Source: Anseongella ginsenosidimutans
Lineage (GTDB): Bacteria > Bacteroidota > Bacteroidia > Sphingobacteriales > Sphingobacteriaceae
Assembly: GCF_008033235.1 (NCBI RefSeq)
Contig: NZ_CP042432.1
Span: forward strand, 1,426,001 to 1,490,000
Direction: 5' to 3'
Length of the DNA stretch: 64,000 bases
Part shown: in pieces, positions 35,353-44,810 of the stretch
Layout: each line of letters begins with the position of its first letter
Position numbering within the stretch: position 1 is the stretch's first letter
Program-made: the position numbers and the translations under genes
Notes under the pieces: model-generated
Told to the model about the DNA's origin: nothing
Databases searched by the model: none
Seen by the model: only the letters and a program-made list of their open reading frames with translations

Positions 35353-36222
35353 TCACGCCTTACCTCCGAAAACAAGCAGCTTCTTGTTCGTCGGGATTTT
35401 GCCAAAAGTATTTACTGTGGGTTGGCGTAGAATAAAGTCCGTATGCGGCAATTCAACACCTGCCTTTTTCAAGCAACACTTTTTGTACTTTAGCTTTGAG
35501 CCGCAGGGACATTTATCATTTCTTCCCGCTGTATACAGTGCATGGTTTTCTAGTATTTTCGATTCGCGAGTATCCCATTCATTAAAAGGATGATCAATAA
35601 TAGAGAGCAAGTAATCAATTAAGGGATAACAGTATGGGTCGTTATCTTTGCCGGTGACATTGGCAACTGAGTACTTATTAAAAGGCTTTTCAACGATAGC
35701 AATAGCCAATATTTCCGCGTTGGTGATTAAGTGTGAGCAATGTTCACCTTTGTAAAATTCCCCCTTCCGATGACCACATCGATTGCGTAAGGAGATAATG
35801 TTGTTACAGATGCTACATCGTACTTCCTTCTTAACGAATTCTGAACTGGCAAATAGTTTGTAGGGAAACAGTCTCTGAAGCTTAGTGACGTATTCCTGAA
35901 TAAAGAGGATTTTATATTCGTCGTCTATAAAGGTATAGTGCCGAAGAATTGTTTTAATTGCGATTTCGATCCTCTCAAGAACACACCAGGCAACATAATA
36001 ATCCTTGTCAGCCAACAGCTTGAATACTCTCAAATAATTATTCTGTGCTGTATAAATCATTTCCAGTAATGCCCAACGCTTCGCACCAGTTTCATTGTCG
36101 CTTTCGGCACAATTTAACTTGTTCGCGGTCATGAATATTTTGACCGGATCATTGTCGTCATTTACTGGAACTCTCGTTTGTGGACTTCGTAGTATCTGTT
36201 CTATGTTCACGGCTGTTTCCAT
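35353..36222 (-). CDS. SEC-C zinc-binding domain protein
   Basis: The C-terminal part contains GRNDKCPCGSKLKYKKCC (about residues 236-253 from the start METAVN at 36222), the SEC-C metal-binding motif CxC-x8-CC. The N-terminal 220 residues are helical with a CSICNNIISLRNRCGHRKG segment that may bind a second metal. SEC-C motifs occur in SecA and in many mobile-element proteins of unknown role. It overlaps the preceding gene by 65 bases in another frame, so the two are made together. Confidence 0.65.
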   Translation of the reverse strand: METAVNIEQILRSPQTRVPVNDDNDPVKIFMTANKLNCAESDNETGAKRWALLEMIYTAQNNYLRVFKLLADKDYYVAWCVLERIEIAIKTILRHYTFIDDEYKILFIQEYVTKLQRLFPYKLFASSEFVKKEVRCSICNNIISLRNRCGHRKGEFYKGEHCSHLITNAEILAIAIVEKPFNKYSVANVTGKDNDPYCYPLIDYLLSIIDHPFNEWDTRESKILENHALYTAGRNDKCPCGSKLKYKKCCLKKAGVELPHTDFILRQPTVNTFGKIPTNKKLLVFGGKA

Positions 36223-36697
36223 TATAAGCAATCTCTTTAATCTTTGTTGCAACCTGATTAAAGCCGATTATAGGTCCCTGGTACTTTACAGATGTTGATT
36301 TACCCGGATTATGTTGAATGATCACTTCGATTTCGACTTCATCATCAAGGTCCTGTTTTAGCAGTTCTGAAATTAGATTAGAAACCACTCCAACGAATAT
36401 CGGAATTGCGATTGCATGAACGATTGTCTTGCCGTAACGGTGCATTCTGCTATTCAGAGATACCTCGCGATAGTCTTCCTCATTAATAGCTGCCTCAACC
36501 TTCAGGTGCGCTTTTAAGATATCGTAAAAAACCATTAAGTTGCTCGGAAAAAGCGGAATCTCGTAATCCCTAAAATTTTCTTGGGGAACGATCATCGCAT
36601 CAACTCCGGTAAGAAGTTTTCTTGTCTCTTCATTCAGATACGGTTTCGCAAGCCATGATGCCATGGTTTCACTAGTATCGGTAATAATCAATTCCAT
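36158..36697 (-). CDS. Membrane-associated protein of unknown function
   Basis: The 179-residue protein has a single hydrophobic segment (HAIAIPIFVGVVSNLISELL, about 92-111), with an N-terminal alpha/beta part (ETMASWLAKPYLNEETRKLL) and a polar, Ser/Thr/Lys-rich tail. No family is recognised. It overlaps the SEC-C gene downstream on the same strand, suggesting a two-gene accessory unit with one membrane and one zinc-binding partner; a defence role is possible but not shown. Confidence 0.55.
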   Translation of the reverse strand: MELIITDTSETMASWLAKPYLNEETRKLLTGVDAMIVPQENFRDYEIPLFPSNLMVFYDILKAHLKVEAAINEEDYREVSLNSRMHRYGKTIVHAIAIPIFVGVVSNLISELLKQDLDDEVEIEVIIQHNPGKSTSVKYQGPIIGFNQVATKIKEIAYNGNSREHRTDTTKSTNESSSK

Positions 36698-36785
36698 TCG
36701 CTTTTTTGGTATTGTATTTCCCCAAACTTACTAAAAATATTAGTTATTTTTTTAAATTCGTTTTCAGGCGAAAAAAGCCCCCAAC

Positions 36786-36944
36786 CTAGCTGAAAAAGTC
36801 CTTGTGCTGATCCATCGCGGCAAAGGGAACTACGTCCCCAGCCAGCAGCAGGACATCGCCTTCCGGTTTTAAGGGATTGGTTTTTAAAAGTTCCCGGTTT
36901 TGCTGGAATTCGAGATGAAGGTCGGATGCGTATTGGATTGTCAT
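36786..36944 (-). pseudogene. N-terminal fragment of a metallophosphoesterase
   Basis: From the ATG at 36944 the frame reads [13 protein letters not shown] and [18 protein letters not shown], the first two metal-binding motifs of calcineurin-like phosphoesterases (DxH and GDxx). It stops after 52 residues, whereas the full enzyme has about 250. The remainder is missing, so this is a truncated remnant. Confidence 0.6.
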
Positions 36945-37045
36945 TTATCAAGAAGGTTAATATTTATTGCGCTAAATAGCCGTCTTGTTTCCTTAAGATG
37001 CAATTATGAAGCAATCGTGATGCAATTGATGCAATTATGAAGCAA

Positions 37046-38380
37046 TTATCGAATTGACCGCAGCGTATAAAAAGAGCCTGCACCTTTATCCCCTGAGCTG
37101 CTAAGAAAATTCTTTTCAACTAGATTGGATAAATCACGTGTTGCAGTAATGCGCGAGATGCCGAATAGTTTCTGGTATTCCTTGTTCGTGATCTTGCCTG
37201 TCTTCTTTGTATACAGAATGGCATTCACCTGCCGCTCATTTAGATCGAGCATTCGTAAATACTCTTCGGTATAAATATCTTTCAAAAACGTTACCCTGAT
37301 CCCGCCCTGGTCTTCCTCGATCAGCGGTTCGGGCAGTCCGGCTTCCAGGGTGGCTTCAATGATCTTGTTGGTGCCCCGGCCCCAATTTTCAATGTAACCG
37401 GCCAGGAAGAAGACGCTGGCGATATGTTCGTTGCGAGGATGGGAGGAATGATCGGTTTTCAGTTGCTCAATCGTTAGTTCCTCCGGCAACGGGCCGGGAT
37501 TCCAAAGGGTTAAACGGTCATCTCGCACACGGAGGTAGATCCAGGTGCCAGCGGAGTATTCTTTGTGGATGATCGCGTTCAAGATGGCTTCCCTGAGCGC
37601 TGGTTCGGGATATTCAAGGGGTTCCATTCGTTCCAGGCCCTTGTAGGAGATTGGTCGGATAAGGTATTTGCCTTTCAGGGTTTCCATGACCTTGTCCGGC
37701 ATCTCGAAGAGATTGGTTTCTACGATATCCTGAAACAGAAGGTCGTGGCTTGCTTTTCCGAATCTTCCTATTCTGAAGGTCGCCGTGAGGGAAACCTCTC
37801 TCGGTGATTTTCCGAACAATAAAACGGCGGCATGGGTAAGATATCCCTCCGGGGTGACGAGGCCCAATCGCTTCAACAAACTTTTGGGAGGCTCCTTTGC
37901 TGCGCTAGCTGGTATGCGATCTTTTTCTATGGCTTTGCGGACAAACGAGCGGATCGTATTCTTATTGAGGTCATCCATCGTGATGTCTGTCAACGGTAAA
38001 TTCTCCCAGTGTTTGCCGATCTTTTTAAGCAGCAGACGCTGCAGCGCCGCACCCTTCAACTCCTGTTTGGTGCTGCCGCTGCGATAATAGTATTTGCCGT
38101 CAAAAGAGGAGACCACTTCACTGGCTGGCACATCTATTTCCAGGTAATGATTTCCGTCTTTCTTGTGTAGGTTCACGTCAACGACCAGCCCTAAGTGATT
38201 GACGACTTTATTAGGAATGTCGTCCATTAGCTTCTTGTAATCCTTCACCACCGCCACATTCCCCTTGTCATCAATGCCGATGAAGATTTTTCCACCTTTG
38301 GCGTTGGCGAACCCGCATACCCATTTCAGGTACTCGTCTCGCCAGGAGGTTTTGTATTCTATGTTTTGAGATTCAGGCAT
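37046..38380 (-). CDS. AlbA_2/Schlafen-type ATP-binding regulator
   Basis: The start at 38380 (MPESQNIEYKTSWRDEYLKW) begins with the AlbA_2 DNA/RNA-binding domain: VCGFANAKGGKIFIGIDDKG is its signature. An ATP-binding GHKL-like region follows at about 245-360 (REAILNAIIHKEYSAGTWIY, LWNPGPLPEELT, RNEHIASVFFLAGYIENWGRG) and a winged helix ends the protein (ITNKEYQKLFGISRITATRDL). Such proteins are common accessory regulators in Bacteroidota islands. The 444-residue length is normal. A target cannot be named. Confidence 0.8.
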   Translation of the reverse strand: MPESQNIEYKTSWRDEYLKWVCGFANAKGGKIFIGIDDKGNVAVVKDYKKLMDDIPNKVVNHLGLVVDVNLHKKDGNHYLEIDVPASEVVSSFDGKYYYRSGSTKQELKGAALQRLLLKKIGKHWENLPLTDITMDDLNKNTIRSFVRKAIEKDRIPASAAKEPPKSLLKRLGLVTPEGYLTHAAVLLFGKSPREVSLTATFRIGRFGKASHDLLFQDIVETNLFEMPDKVMETLKGKYLIRPISYKGLERMEPLEYPEPALREAILNAIIHKEYSAGTWIYLRVRDDRLTLWNPGPLPEELTIEQLKTDHSSHPRNEHIASVFFLAGYIENWGRGTNKIIEATLEAGLPEPLIEEDQGGIRVTFLKDIYTEEYLRMLDLNERQVNAILYTKKTGKITNKEYQKLFGISRITATRDLSNLVEKNFLSSSGDKGAGSFYTLRSIR

Positions 38381-38521
38381 AGGTTGTGTCAAATATAGGA
38401 ACAAAAGTTGCGTTCGATCGGATTTTCGGGAGAAACGTTAAAACGAAAACGTCTACCTGCTGAAAATACATGCCCGGGAGGCCGCCCGCCGCGCAGGCGA
38501 AAAGATAATCAGACATTAGTT

Positions 38522-38917
38522 TCATATCGGTTTTACCTCCGCTCCGGAGCTGTGCCTGGCCATTTCTGTTGAATGGCAACTGCTACTCTCTTTCACCGCC
38601 AGTGCCCATTGCCGTAGTATCTTCCGGCAGGCAACCTCGCGCTGCTCCCCGTCCCTGATCGGCACGACCGTTTCGGCGAGCTTATCCAGGTAATGATCGT
38701 GGACGTCGGCGGGTTGCCCTTTTTCCGACAGCAGCTGATCGGCGTAGTCCATGAAGAAGCTGGTTGCACATTCATACCCATTCCCCTCGCCAGCACGGTG
38801 CCGGGGCAGGGATACCTGGTTCACGAATTCCTGCAACACGTCTTGCGCGTTACAGTCATAGATCTCGCAATGCAGGCGAAAATCTTCCGGAATTTCCAAA
38901 ATGGCGGTAATCTTCAT
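38522..38917 (-). CDS. Small protein of unknown function
   Basis: A 131-residue soluble protein: ILEIPEDFRLHCEIYDCNAQ, then a helical stretch with DVLQEFVNQVSLPRH and YECATSFFMDYADQLL. No family recognised. It resembles the short proteins that accompany Bacteroidota conjugative elements in spacing and size only. It is followed upstream, on the same strand, by the broken HEPN gene. Confidence 0.5.
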   Translation of the reverse strand: MKITAILEIPEDFRLHCEIYDCNAQDVLQEFVNQVSLPRHRAGEGNGYECATSFFMDYADQLLSEKGQPADVHDHYLDKLAETVVPIRDGEQREVACRKILRQWALAVKESSSCHSTEMARHSSGAEVKPI

Positions 38918-38995
38918 AACAGTTTTACAGGGTTAAAGAAGGCGGGCACCCGGAAGATCCCCGGAGGGAAACCCAGGCTGCCGCCCACTTTAGGT

Positions 38996-39831
38996 TTATT
39001 GATTAGTGTCATTGATTGGGATTGCCTGGCCCCGTTCCCTCGCGACCGCCTTGGCTAATTGGATCATCGCCGCTACCTCCCTCGGGGCAATAGCGATCAT
39101 TTCCGAGGCGCGCGCAAGGGCTTCCCGGAAATCTTCTTCGGAGATTACGTACTGATCGCGGTAACGCGCGTTCACATAAGCATCGTTTAACAGCTGAAGC
39201 AGCGCATCGTCTGCTTCCGACTGGAGCGGAAATGCGGCGCACATCCTGGGCAGCATTGGCTTACACGGAACGAAATGCGTCCGCAACAGGTGGCAACGTT
39301 CTTCGCCTGCACGCAGGGCAAGCTCCGCCCCCTGAAAAGAAGCTCTATCGATTGCTGGAGCATGAAAGCGGCCATGGGCAGGTCCTCCCGATGCTCATAA
39401 AAACGTGCCCCGTCCAGAAAAGCGGCAACGCGCATCATGCAGGCGGATAAATCAATTTCCGCTTTCAGAAGCACCTGCCGCAACCGGTCGGATGAGGACA
39501 AAATAAGTTTCTCGTGCCCTTTTGCATATACAAGGTGCTTCCGCTGGCAGACCAGTGAATAGAATAGCTGCCCAGCGTTAAGCGCCGTGGCAAGCGTGTT
39601 CCATTTCTGAAAACAAAACAGGTAGCCGTATCCTTCCAGGCCCGCTTCTTCCGCACGCGCCTGCAACTGGCATAACGGCTCTTGCCGTTCATCCTCGATG
39701 ACCACTAGCAGGGTCCGGTAGGATTTGTATCCGCATCCCTGGAAGGAAGGATGGGGGAATGCATAGATCCGTTTGGGATTAAATTCTTCGGTGACGTACG
39801 GCAGCATCAGGTCACTTAAAATGTCAGCCAT
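38996..39831 (-). pseudogene. HEPN-domain protein with one frameshift
   Basis: The first frame holds an N-terminal region (LSDLMLPYVTEEFNPKRIYA, a nucleotidyltransferase-like start) and the first HEPN helix (FLDGARFYEHREDLPMAAFM, LQQSIELLFRG). The second frame continues HEPN (ALLQLLNDAYVNARYRDQYV). They join if one base is restored in the C-run at 39328-39332. The combination resembles the nucleotidyltransferase-HEPN proteins common in Bacteroidota. A sequencing error in the homopolymer would make this an intact gene of about 278 residues. Confidence 0.65.
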
Positions 39832-39886
39832 TAGTCCGGTATTTTAATTAATTACTTTGTTCACTATCCCCTGGGTTGTTTCTTTG

Positions 39887-40162
39887 CTAGATTTCAGCTT
39901 TGTTATTCATGTGGATGACGAAGGCAGCCTCTATAAGCTCTTTCAGATGTTCATGAAAGAGGAGCATTTCTTCAATATCATCGGTGATCCCAGCCTCCGC
40001 TTCCTTGAATACCCAGCTTTTAAACAGCTCCCAGAGGCGACTACGTGCCTCATGCGGCTGGTGGTTACAGAAAAAGTTACCGAAGCAATCTTCCGGGTGC
40101 TCAATATCTTTTATCAGCAGCGCGCAGGGCTGATAGTTCAGCTGTTCGTATCGTTTGTCCAT
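39887..40162 (-). CDS. Small protein, C-terminus related to the gene at 40831
   Basis: A 91-residue protein whose tail (LFHEHLKELIEAAFVIHMNN) resembles the tail of the protein encoded at 40831-41484 (LYADMDRLVEAAFIINE), so the two may be paralogues or bind the same partner. The first half has FGNFFCNHQPHEARSRLWEL. No known family. It lies 10 bases after the 40173-40838 gene on the same strand, making a three-gene unit. Confidence 0.5.
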   Translation of the reverse strand: MDKRYEQLNYQPCALLIKDIEHPEDCFGNFFCNHQPHEARSRLWELFKSWVFKEAEAGITDDIEEMLLFHEHLKELIEAAFVIHMNNKAEI

Positions 40163-40172
40163 GGCCGTATGG

Positions 40173-40838
40173 TTAGTTAATCCGCTTATGATATCGCCAC
40201 TTCCCGTTTGAATTCCGATAGCAGCAAAGCTTTCTACTTAACAGGAAATGACTGATTTCCCATTTCAAGGCTACCGGGCGCATTTTAAAGGCCAGCACCC
40301 CTTGAATGGTGGTAAAGATTTCTAACGCGGATCTTGACGATAAAAAGTAATTCCCTTCAAGCAGCTCGGTCACTATATCGAAAGCTGCACCATGATCCCT
40401 GACCGGGACGTTTTCATATTCTTCCCATATGGTCTCTTCCGCTTTTATCTCCAGCTTCCCGGTTTCATCTGTTTCAAGCGCTGCCTGATAAAACAGGGTG
40501 CTGTCCTTTTCTTTTTTTGTTCCCGAAACCTCCCAGTCCAGCAGATCGTCCCCCTGCGGCGGGAAAAGTATGGACAGATCCTCTCCGAGTAGCTCCGAGA
40601 GTGCCTGGATGTCCTCGCCATCCGGCCGGATTCCACCGGACATTTCCTCGTAGTCCTCGATGAATAGCTTATTTCTTCCGATAAGGAACGATACCTCTTC
40701 CGCAGAAAAGCCGCGAGCAATTCGTTTATGAATGAATTCTCCCCGCCTTAAAAACTCGGACTTTGTTACAAAGCCGGAAAAGCGTTGGGGATCATGTTTT
40801 TGGCCTTTCGGCCGATAGTATAGCAATAAGTTACTCAT
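40173..40838 (-). CDS. HTH-containing protein of unknown function
   Basis: The 221-residue protein has an N-terminal region that may be a degenerate XRE-type helix-turn-helix (IHKRIARGFSAEEVSFLIG, RNKLFIEDYEEMSGGIRPDG) and a C-terminal beta/alpha part (FTTIQGVLAFKMRPVALKWE). No family recognised. It starts within the stop of the preceding gene (four-base overlap) and is followed 10 bases later by the small gene at 39887, so these three are an operon. Confidence 0.5.
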   Translation of the reverse strand: MSNLLLYYRPKGQKHDPQRFSGFVTKSEFLRRGEFIHKRIARGFSAEEVSFLIGRNKLFIEDYEEMSGGIRPDGEDIQALSELLGEDLSILFPPQGDDLLDWEVSGTKKEKDSTLFYQAALETDETGKLEIKAEETIWEEYENVPVRDHGAAFDIVTELLEGNYFLSSRSALEIFTTIQGVLAFKMRPVALKWEISHFLLSRKLCCYRNSNGKWRYHKRIN

Positions 40839-41484
40839 CTTCCTGCTCCTCCCTGAGCAGCTGAACCTCGTTAATAATAAAAGCCGCCTCCACTAAACGG
40901 TCCATGTCTGCATACAGCGCCGCCATTTCCACTTTATCCATCGCAGCGTAATTCCAGGGATCGGTCATGGCAGTGTCTCTCCAGTGAAGAAGCATGTGGT
41001 TGATCTCCTTCAACGGGTTCCTGTCAAATATTTCCCGCGTAACCAAAAATGGATTGTTCTCTTCCTCGCGGCTTAGCTCAAGCGTATAAAAATCGACTTC
41101 GTCGTAGCACTTGAACCTGATATTTCTGAATACCTGCGAAGAAAATTTGATTTCAGAGGCCTTCCCGTTGTCCCGAATAATAATATCCTCTCCCGTATAG
41201 TTGATCCCTGCTTTGTATAATACCCATAAGGCACTGATGAGCTCCATCAGAAACTCCATCTTATAGATCAGATCCACGGTGTGTTCGTGCTTCCACTGGT
41301 GCTGATCTTCAATCCCGGCCAGGAGCCACTGATGCAGGAGTTTTTTCATTAGGGGTAAGTCGATTAGGGAAAAGAATTCCCGGATTTGTGAGTAGGCGGC
41401 TATGATTCTTCGAGAAGCTTTCCTGGATGACCCATTGTTTCTACCTTGCCCTGCAGGATTGCCAGAAGCGGGTTTCGTACTCAT
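40831..41484 (-). CDS. Protein of unknown function, first gene of a three-gene unit
   Basis: A 217-residue mostly helical protein with basic N-terminus (GQGRNNGSSRKASRRI) and segments MKKLLHQWLLAGIEDQHQWK and DLIYKMEFLMELISALWVLY. Its end (MDRLVEAAFIINEVQLLREE) resembles the end of the 39887-40162 protein. It faces the divergent XRE gene at 41620. The set of three with paired tails and a divergent regulator looks like an undescribed accessory module; function is unknown. Confidence 0.5.
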   Translation of the reverse strand: MSTKPASGNPAGQGRNNGSSRKASRRIIAAYSQIREFFSLIDLPLMKKLLHQWLLAGIEDQHQWKHEHTVDLIYKMEFLMELISALWVLYKAGINYTGEDIIIRDNGKASEIKFSSQVFRNIRFKCYDEVDFYTLELSREEENNPFLVTREIFDRNPLKEINHMLLHWRDTAMTDPWNYAAMDKVEMAALYADMDRLVEAAFIINEVQLLREEQEDE

Positions 41485-41619
41485 GATCCAATGTTTTGGT
41501 GAAAACCCAAAACAATACTATCTTTATAATCTATCCTATTCCGTTGGGGGATGTTTTATCGGGATTCAGGAATAAGTTATTCCGGCGCGATATCTTCCAT
41601 TACATTTTATATTTGCGTT

Positions 41620-42048
41620 ATGACAACAGATATGCCGAAAAAAATTCATCAGGGAAGAAACGTGAAGCGTTTCAGGGAAATGCTGGGCATTAAGCAAGAA
41701 GCATTAGCAACTGAGCTTGGGGAAGACTGGTCACAGAAGAAAATATCGCTTTTGGAACAAAAGGAGACCATTGAACCGAGCCTATTAGAACAAGTGGCGA
41801 AAATTTTGAAGGTTCCTGCCGAAGCTATTAGAAATTTTGATGAAGAAGCAGCAATTCATAATATCCAGAACAATTATGACAACGCTGTTATTAACGCCGG
41901 ACCAAGCATAAACTATCGTTGTACTTTTAACCCGATTGATAAGATCGTTCAGCTATACGATGAGAAAGTTGCCTTGATTGAGCGTTTGCTAGAAAGCGAG
42001 CGGGAGAAGGTGGAGATGCTGAAAGGGAAAGAAGGAAAACAAATGTGA
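41620..42048 (+). CDS. XRE-family regulator with C-terminal helix
   Basis: The ATG at 41620 gives a 142-residue protein with an N-terminal XRE domain (RFREMLGIKQEALATELGED, WSQKKISLLEQKETIEPSLL) and a C-terminal coiled coil (YDEKVALIERLLESEREKVE). The linker is polar and Asn-rich. It is divergent from the 39887-41484 operon, its likely target, and lies 63 bases before the subtilase gene, which it could also control. Confidence 0.8.
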   Translation: MTTDMPKKIHQGRNVKRFREMLGIKQEALATELGEDWSQKKISLLEQKETIEPSLLEQVAKILKVPAEAIRNFDEEAAIHNIQNNYDNAVINAGPSINYRCTFNPIDKIVQLYDEKVALIERLLESEREKVEMLKGKEGKQM

Positions 42049-42111
42049 TTTCACAGAAAAAATACAGGAGACTCCAAAAAATCCGCAGAGATATCCTTTA
42101 TCCAATGTTAA

Positions 42112-44810
42112 ATGCCTATGCGTAAAAAATTACCTCATTTGTTTTTACGAAATCCGCAGGGTTTTTCTCGCAAATTTGACACATCGCGTAACGTGAATAG
42201 CGAAAGCGTAGAGGAGAAGTCGCCTGAAATTTATCGTGCACAGAAAGATAGGCTAGATAATTCTTATCAAATTTTTGATGCCAAACGGCGTGAACGTATC
42301 AACCGCCGGACACTTGATGTTCCCGCGAAAATCGATTATATTGAAATTCGTTTCTATATTATATTCAGTGATACTCAATTTAATATCAAAAGCAGATTCG
42401 AAAATCAGTTTGGCTTATCGCCGGTAAGGTACAGCAACTTCAATAAAACTGTATTACTCGCTGTATCAGATACGAGGAAGTTTAAGGACTTCGTGAATTT
42501 ACTCTATATGTTTGTGCGTAGTTCTGATGATATCCCCCAAAAGGACAGAAGTATGCGATAATTACCACTATACATGATTTTGAATTTCTTAGCAGGGAGA
42601 AGGTTTTAGGCTATTCACGAAACCACCTGGTTCTAGATCTGGTTAATGTCCAGCAAAAGATATCAAGTGGTCTTGATCAGATAAAAGCACGTCTTTTTCC
42701 CTATCTCCAACGTCTAACGGAAGAGAGAAGAATCATAAGTTTCCAATCTGATGAAGATACGTGCATCGAAATTCATGGTATTGGCGATGAAGAATTATTT
42801 ACAATAGCTGACAACTTTGATATCCTTTGTGCGGCACATAGCTTGCGTACACCCCGAATTAGACCTGATGCCTTTAACATTGAGAATCTCACTTGGGCAA
42901 TCACTATCCATCGTAATCCCAGCGGCCACCTTATCGGAGTGTTAGATAACGGTGTCCGTCCCATTACTCCTCTAAGCGATATCGTTGCACCACATGGCAT
43001 AGATATAATTACTGGGATACCTTCTAATGCCATGCAACCAAGCCATCCTCATGGTACAATTGTAGCATCCTTGGCTGCCATAGGACTTCAATTCTTTAAA
43101 ACAGAACTGAACGAGTTTGTTGCTGATGCTAACATTTTGCCGATCAGGATTTTGGAAAGCTTTGATGGCATGTTTCAGGTGTTCGGTCTCATTAACGCTA
43201 TTAAAACAGCAGTTCGAGAGCATGGCGTCAGAATATTCAACCTTTCTGTTTGCGCGCAATCTAAAATGTACAATGAACCTCCATCGGTATTAGCTTATCA
43301 GTTAGATCGTTTGGCCTATGACCTGGATATTCTTATTTTTATTGCCACGGGTAATCTGGACGAAGCCGATATACAGATTATGCATTCCCCAGAGTGGTCA
43401 AATAATGAATTTCATCGATATCCCTTCCATTTCTACGATCCGGAAGCAAGTACAGACTGTCATGTATGTGAAGCTACAAACATTTGTGTTCCTGCTGAAA
43501 GTCTAAACAATGTAACAGTTGGTGCTACAGCGGATAATTTAAGAGACAATACTACGGATCTTACCCTATCTAGAGAACTCCCAGCTTATTATACCCGTAA
43601 GAACCATTACGATTACAGTAGATCTGTGAATGGTACCTCTATCCGTCAAGGTCAGATTAACCGAAATATTTCGAAACCTGACATCGTGATGCCTGGAGGT
43701 GACCGTATGGCCCCTTCCGCAGGTATGCAGGTATTCGGATTTGGTGATCAAGGGAACGATTTTTACACATTTGATTCAGGTACAAGTTTAGCTACACCTT
43801 TAGCATCAAACCTTGCCGCTAAAATTTTGAACCGGTATCCAGACCTGAACATGCAAACTGTCAAAGCATTAATCATCAATTCGGCTGAAAGACAACTAGA
43901 TGCTTCATTTTTAGACAAAGTAGAAAAGAAAATAAAGGACAAGGTTAGTCGAGCAAAATTTGGCGTCGATTTCAGCAGCTTATCTAAAGGGCAGAAAGCC
44001 CAAATTAGTAAAGGATTCAACAAGCAAAATTTATATCGTAATCTTGTAGGATATGGACAACCGGATGATGACAACGTCTTGTATTCAACTGATAAATCCG
44101 TCACGTTAGTATTAGAAGATTCGATAGCCAATCGCACTCACCGTGTTATCCCTATTACGATTCCTCCATATCTTTTAGAACGAGAACAGTCCAAACGGCT
44201 GTACATCAAAGCCACCCTTTGCTTCAAGACTTATCCCAACTGGGGTAATCATTTAGATTATAATTCATTGCACATCTCGTTCAATTTTGCAAGGCAAGTA
44301 GATGGTGCTTTAAATCACGCTGCTAATGTCATTGCTGATCGTACTGACAGCTTCTTTGACCAATTTTATCAAACAGAGGCGATACTTACAGAAACTGACC
44401 ACGACAAAGTTCAAGCGCTGAAAGCTGCAGAGCGCAAAAAGGCAATGGGTATAAAAGGAGAACTTAAAGGTTGGTCAGAAGATTATTTTCCACTGGTAAA
44501 CAAGCCATGCTCCAACACACAACAATTGGATATCCATATTCAAAAAGATGAGATAGCTAAGGTGTCTGGTCGGATTGTATTGGTGTTACGTTGCGCGCTA
44601 AAGGACAACCTTTCTCCAGCGCTGGACGCCTGGGCACAAGCTCAAGCAAGCCATCCCTTTTCCATTGTACTTTCGATAAATGACGAGACCAAATTGTTCG
44701 ATGATTTTAGTTTATATGATGAGTTAGTGGCAATTAATAATCTTGCACCAATTGCTTATTTGGAAGGGGAGGCAGGGGCAGCCGAAGTCGAAGTAGAAAC
44801 CCAAGTTTAA
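42112..44810 (+). CDS. S8-family subtilase (Y4bN-like), one frameshift
   Basis: The catalytic triad is intact: Asp in LIGVLDNGVRP (codon at 42945), His in SHPHGTIVASL (43050) and Ser in FDSGTSLATPLAS (about 43780); the oxyanion Asn is in FIATGNLDEADI. An N-terminal domain starts at 42112 and runs in one frame to 42561; the rest is open from about 42546 in another frame. One base added to the C5A4 run near 42535 joins them as SSDDIPPKGQKYAII. The C-terminal third is beta-rich. Such subtilases are known next to AAA ATPases in suspected defence loci. If the frameshift is real the protease domain may still be made from an internal start near 42843. Confidence 0.7.
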
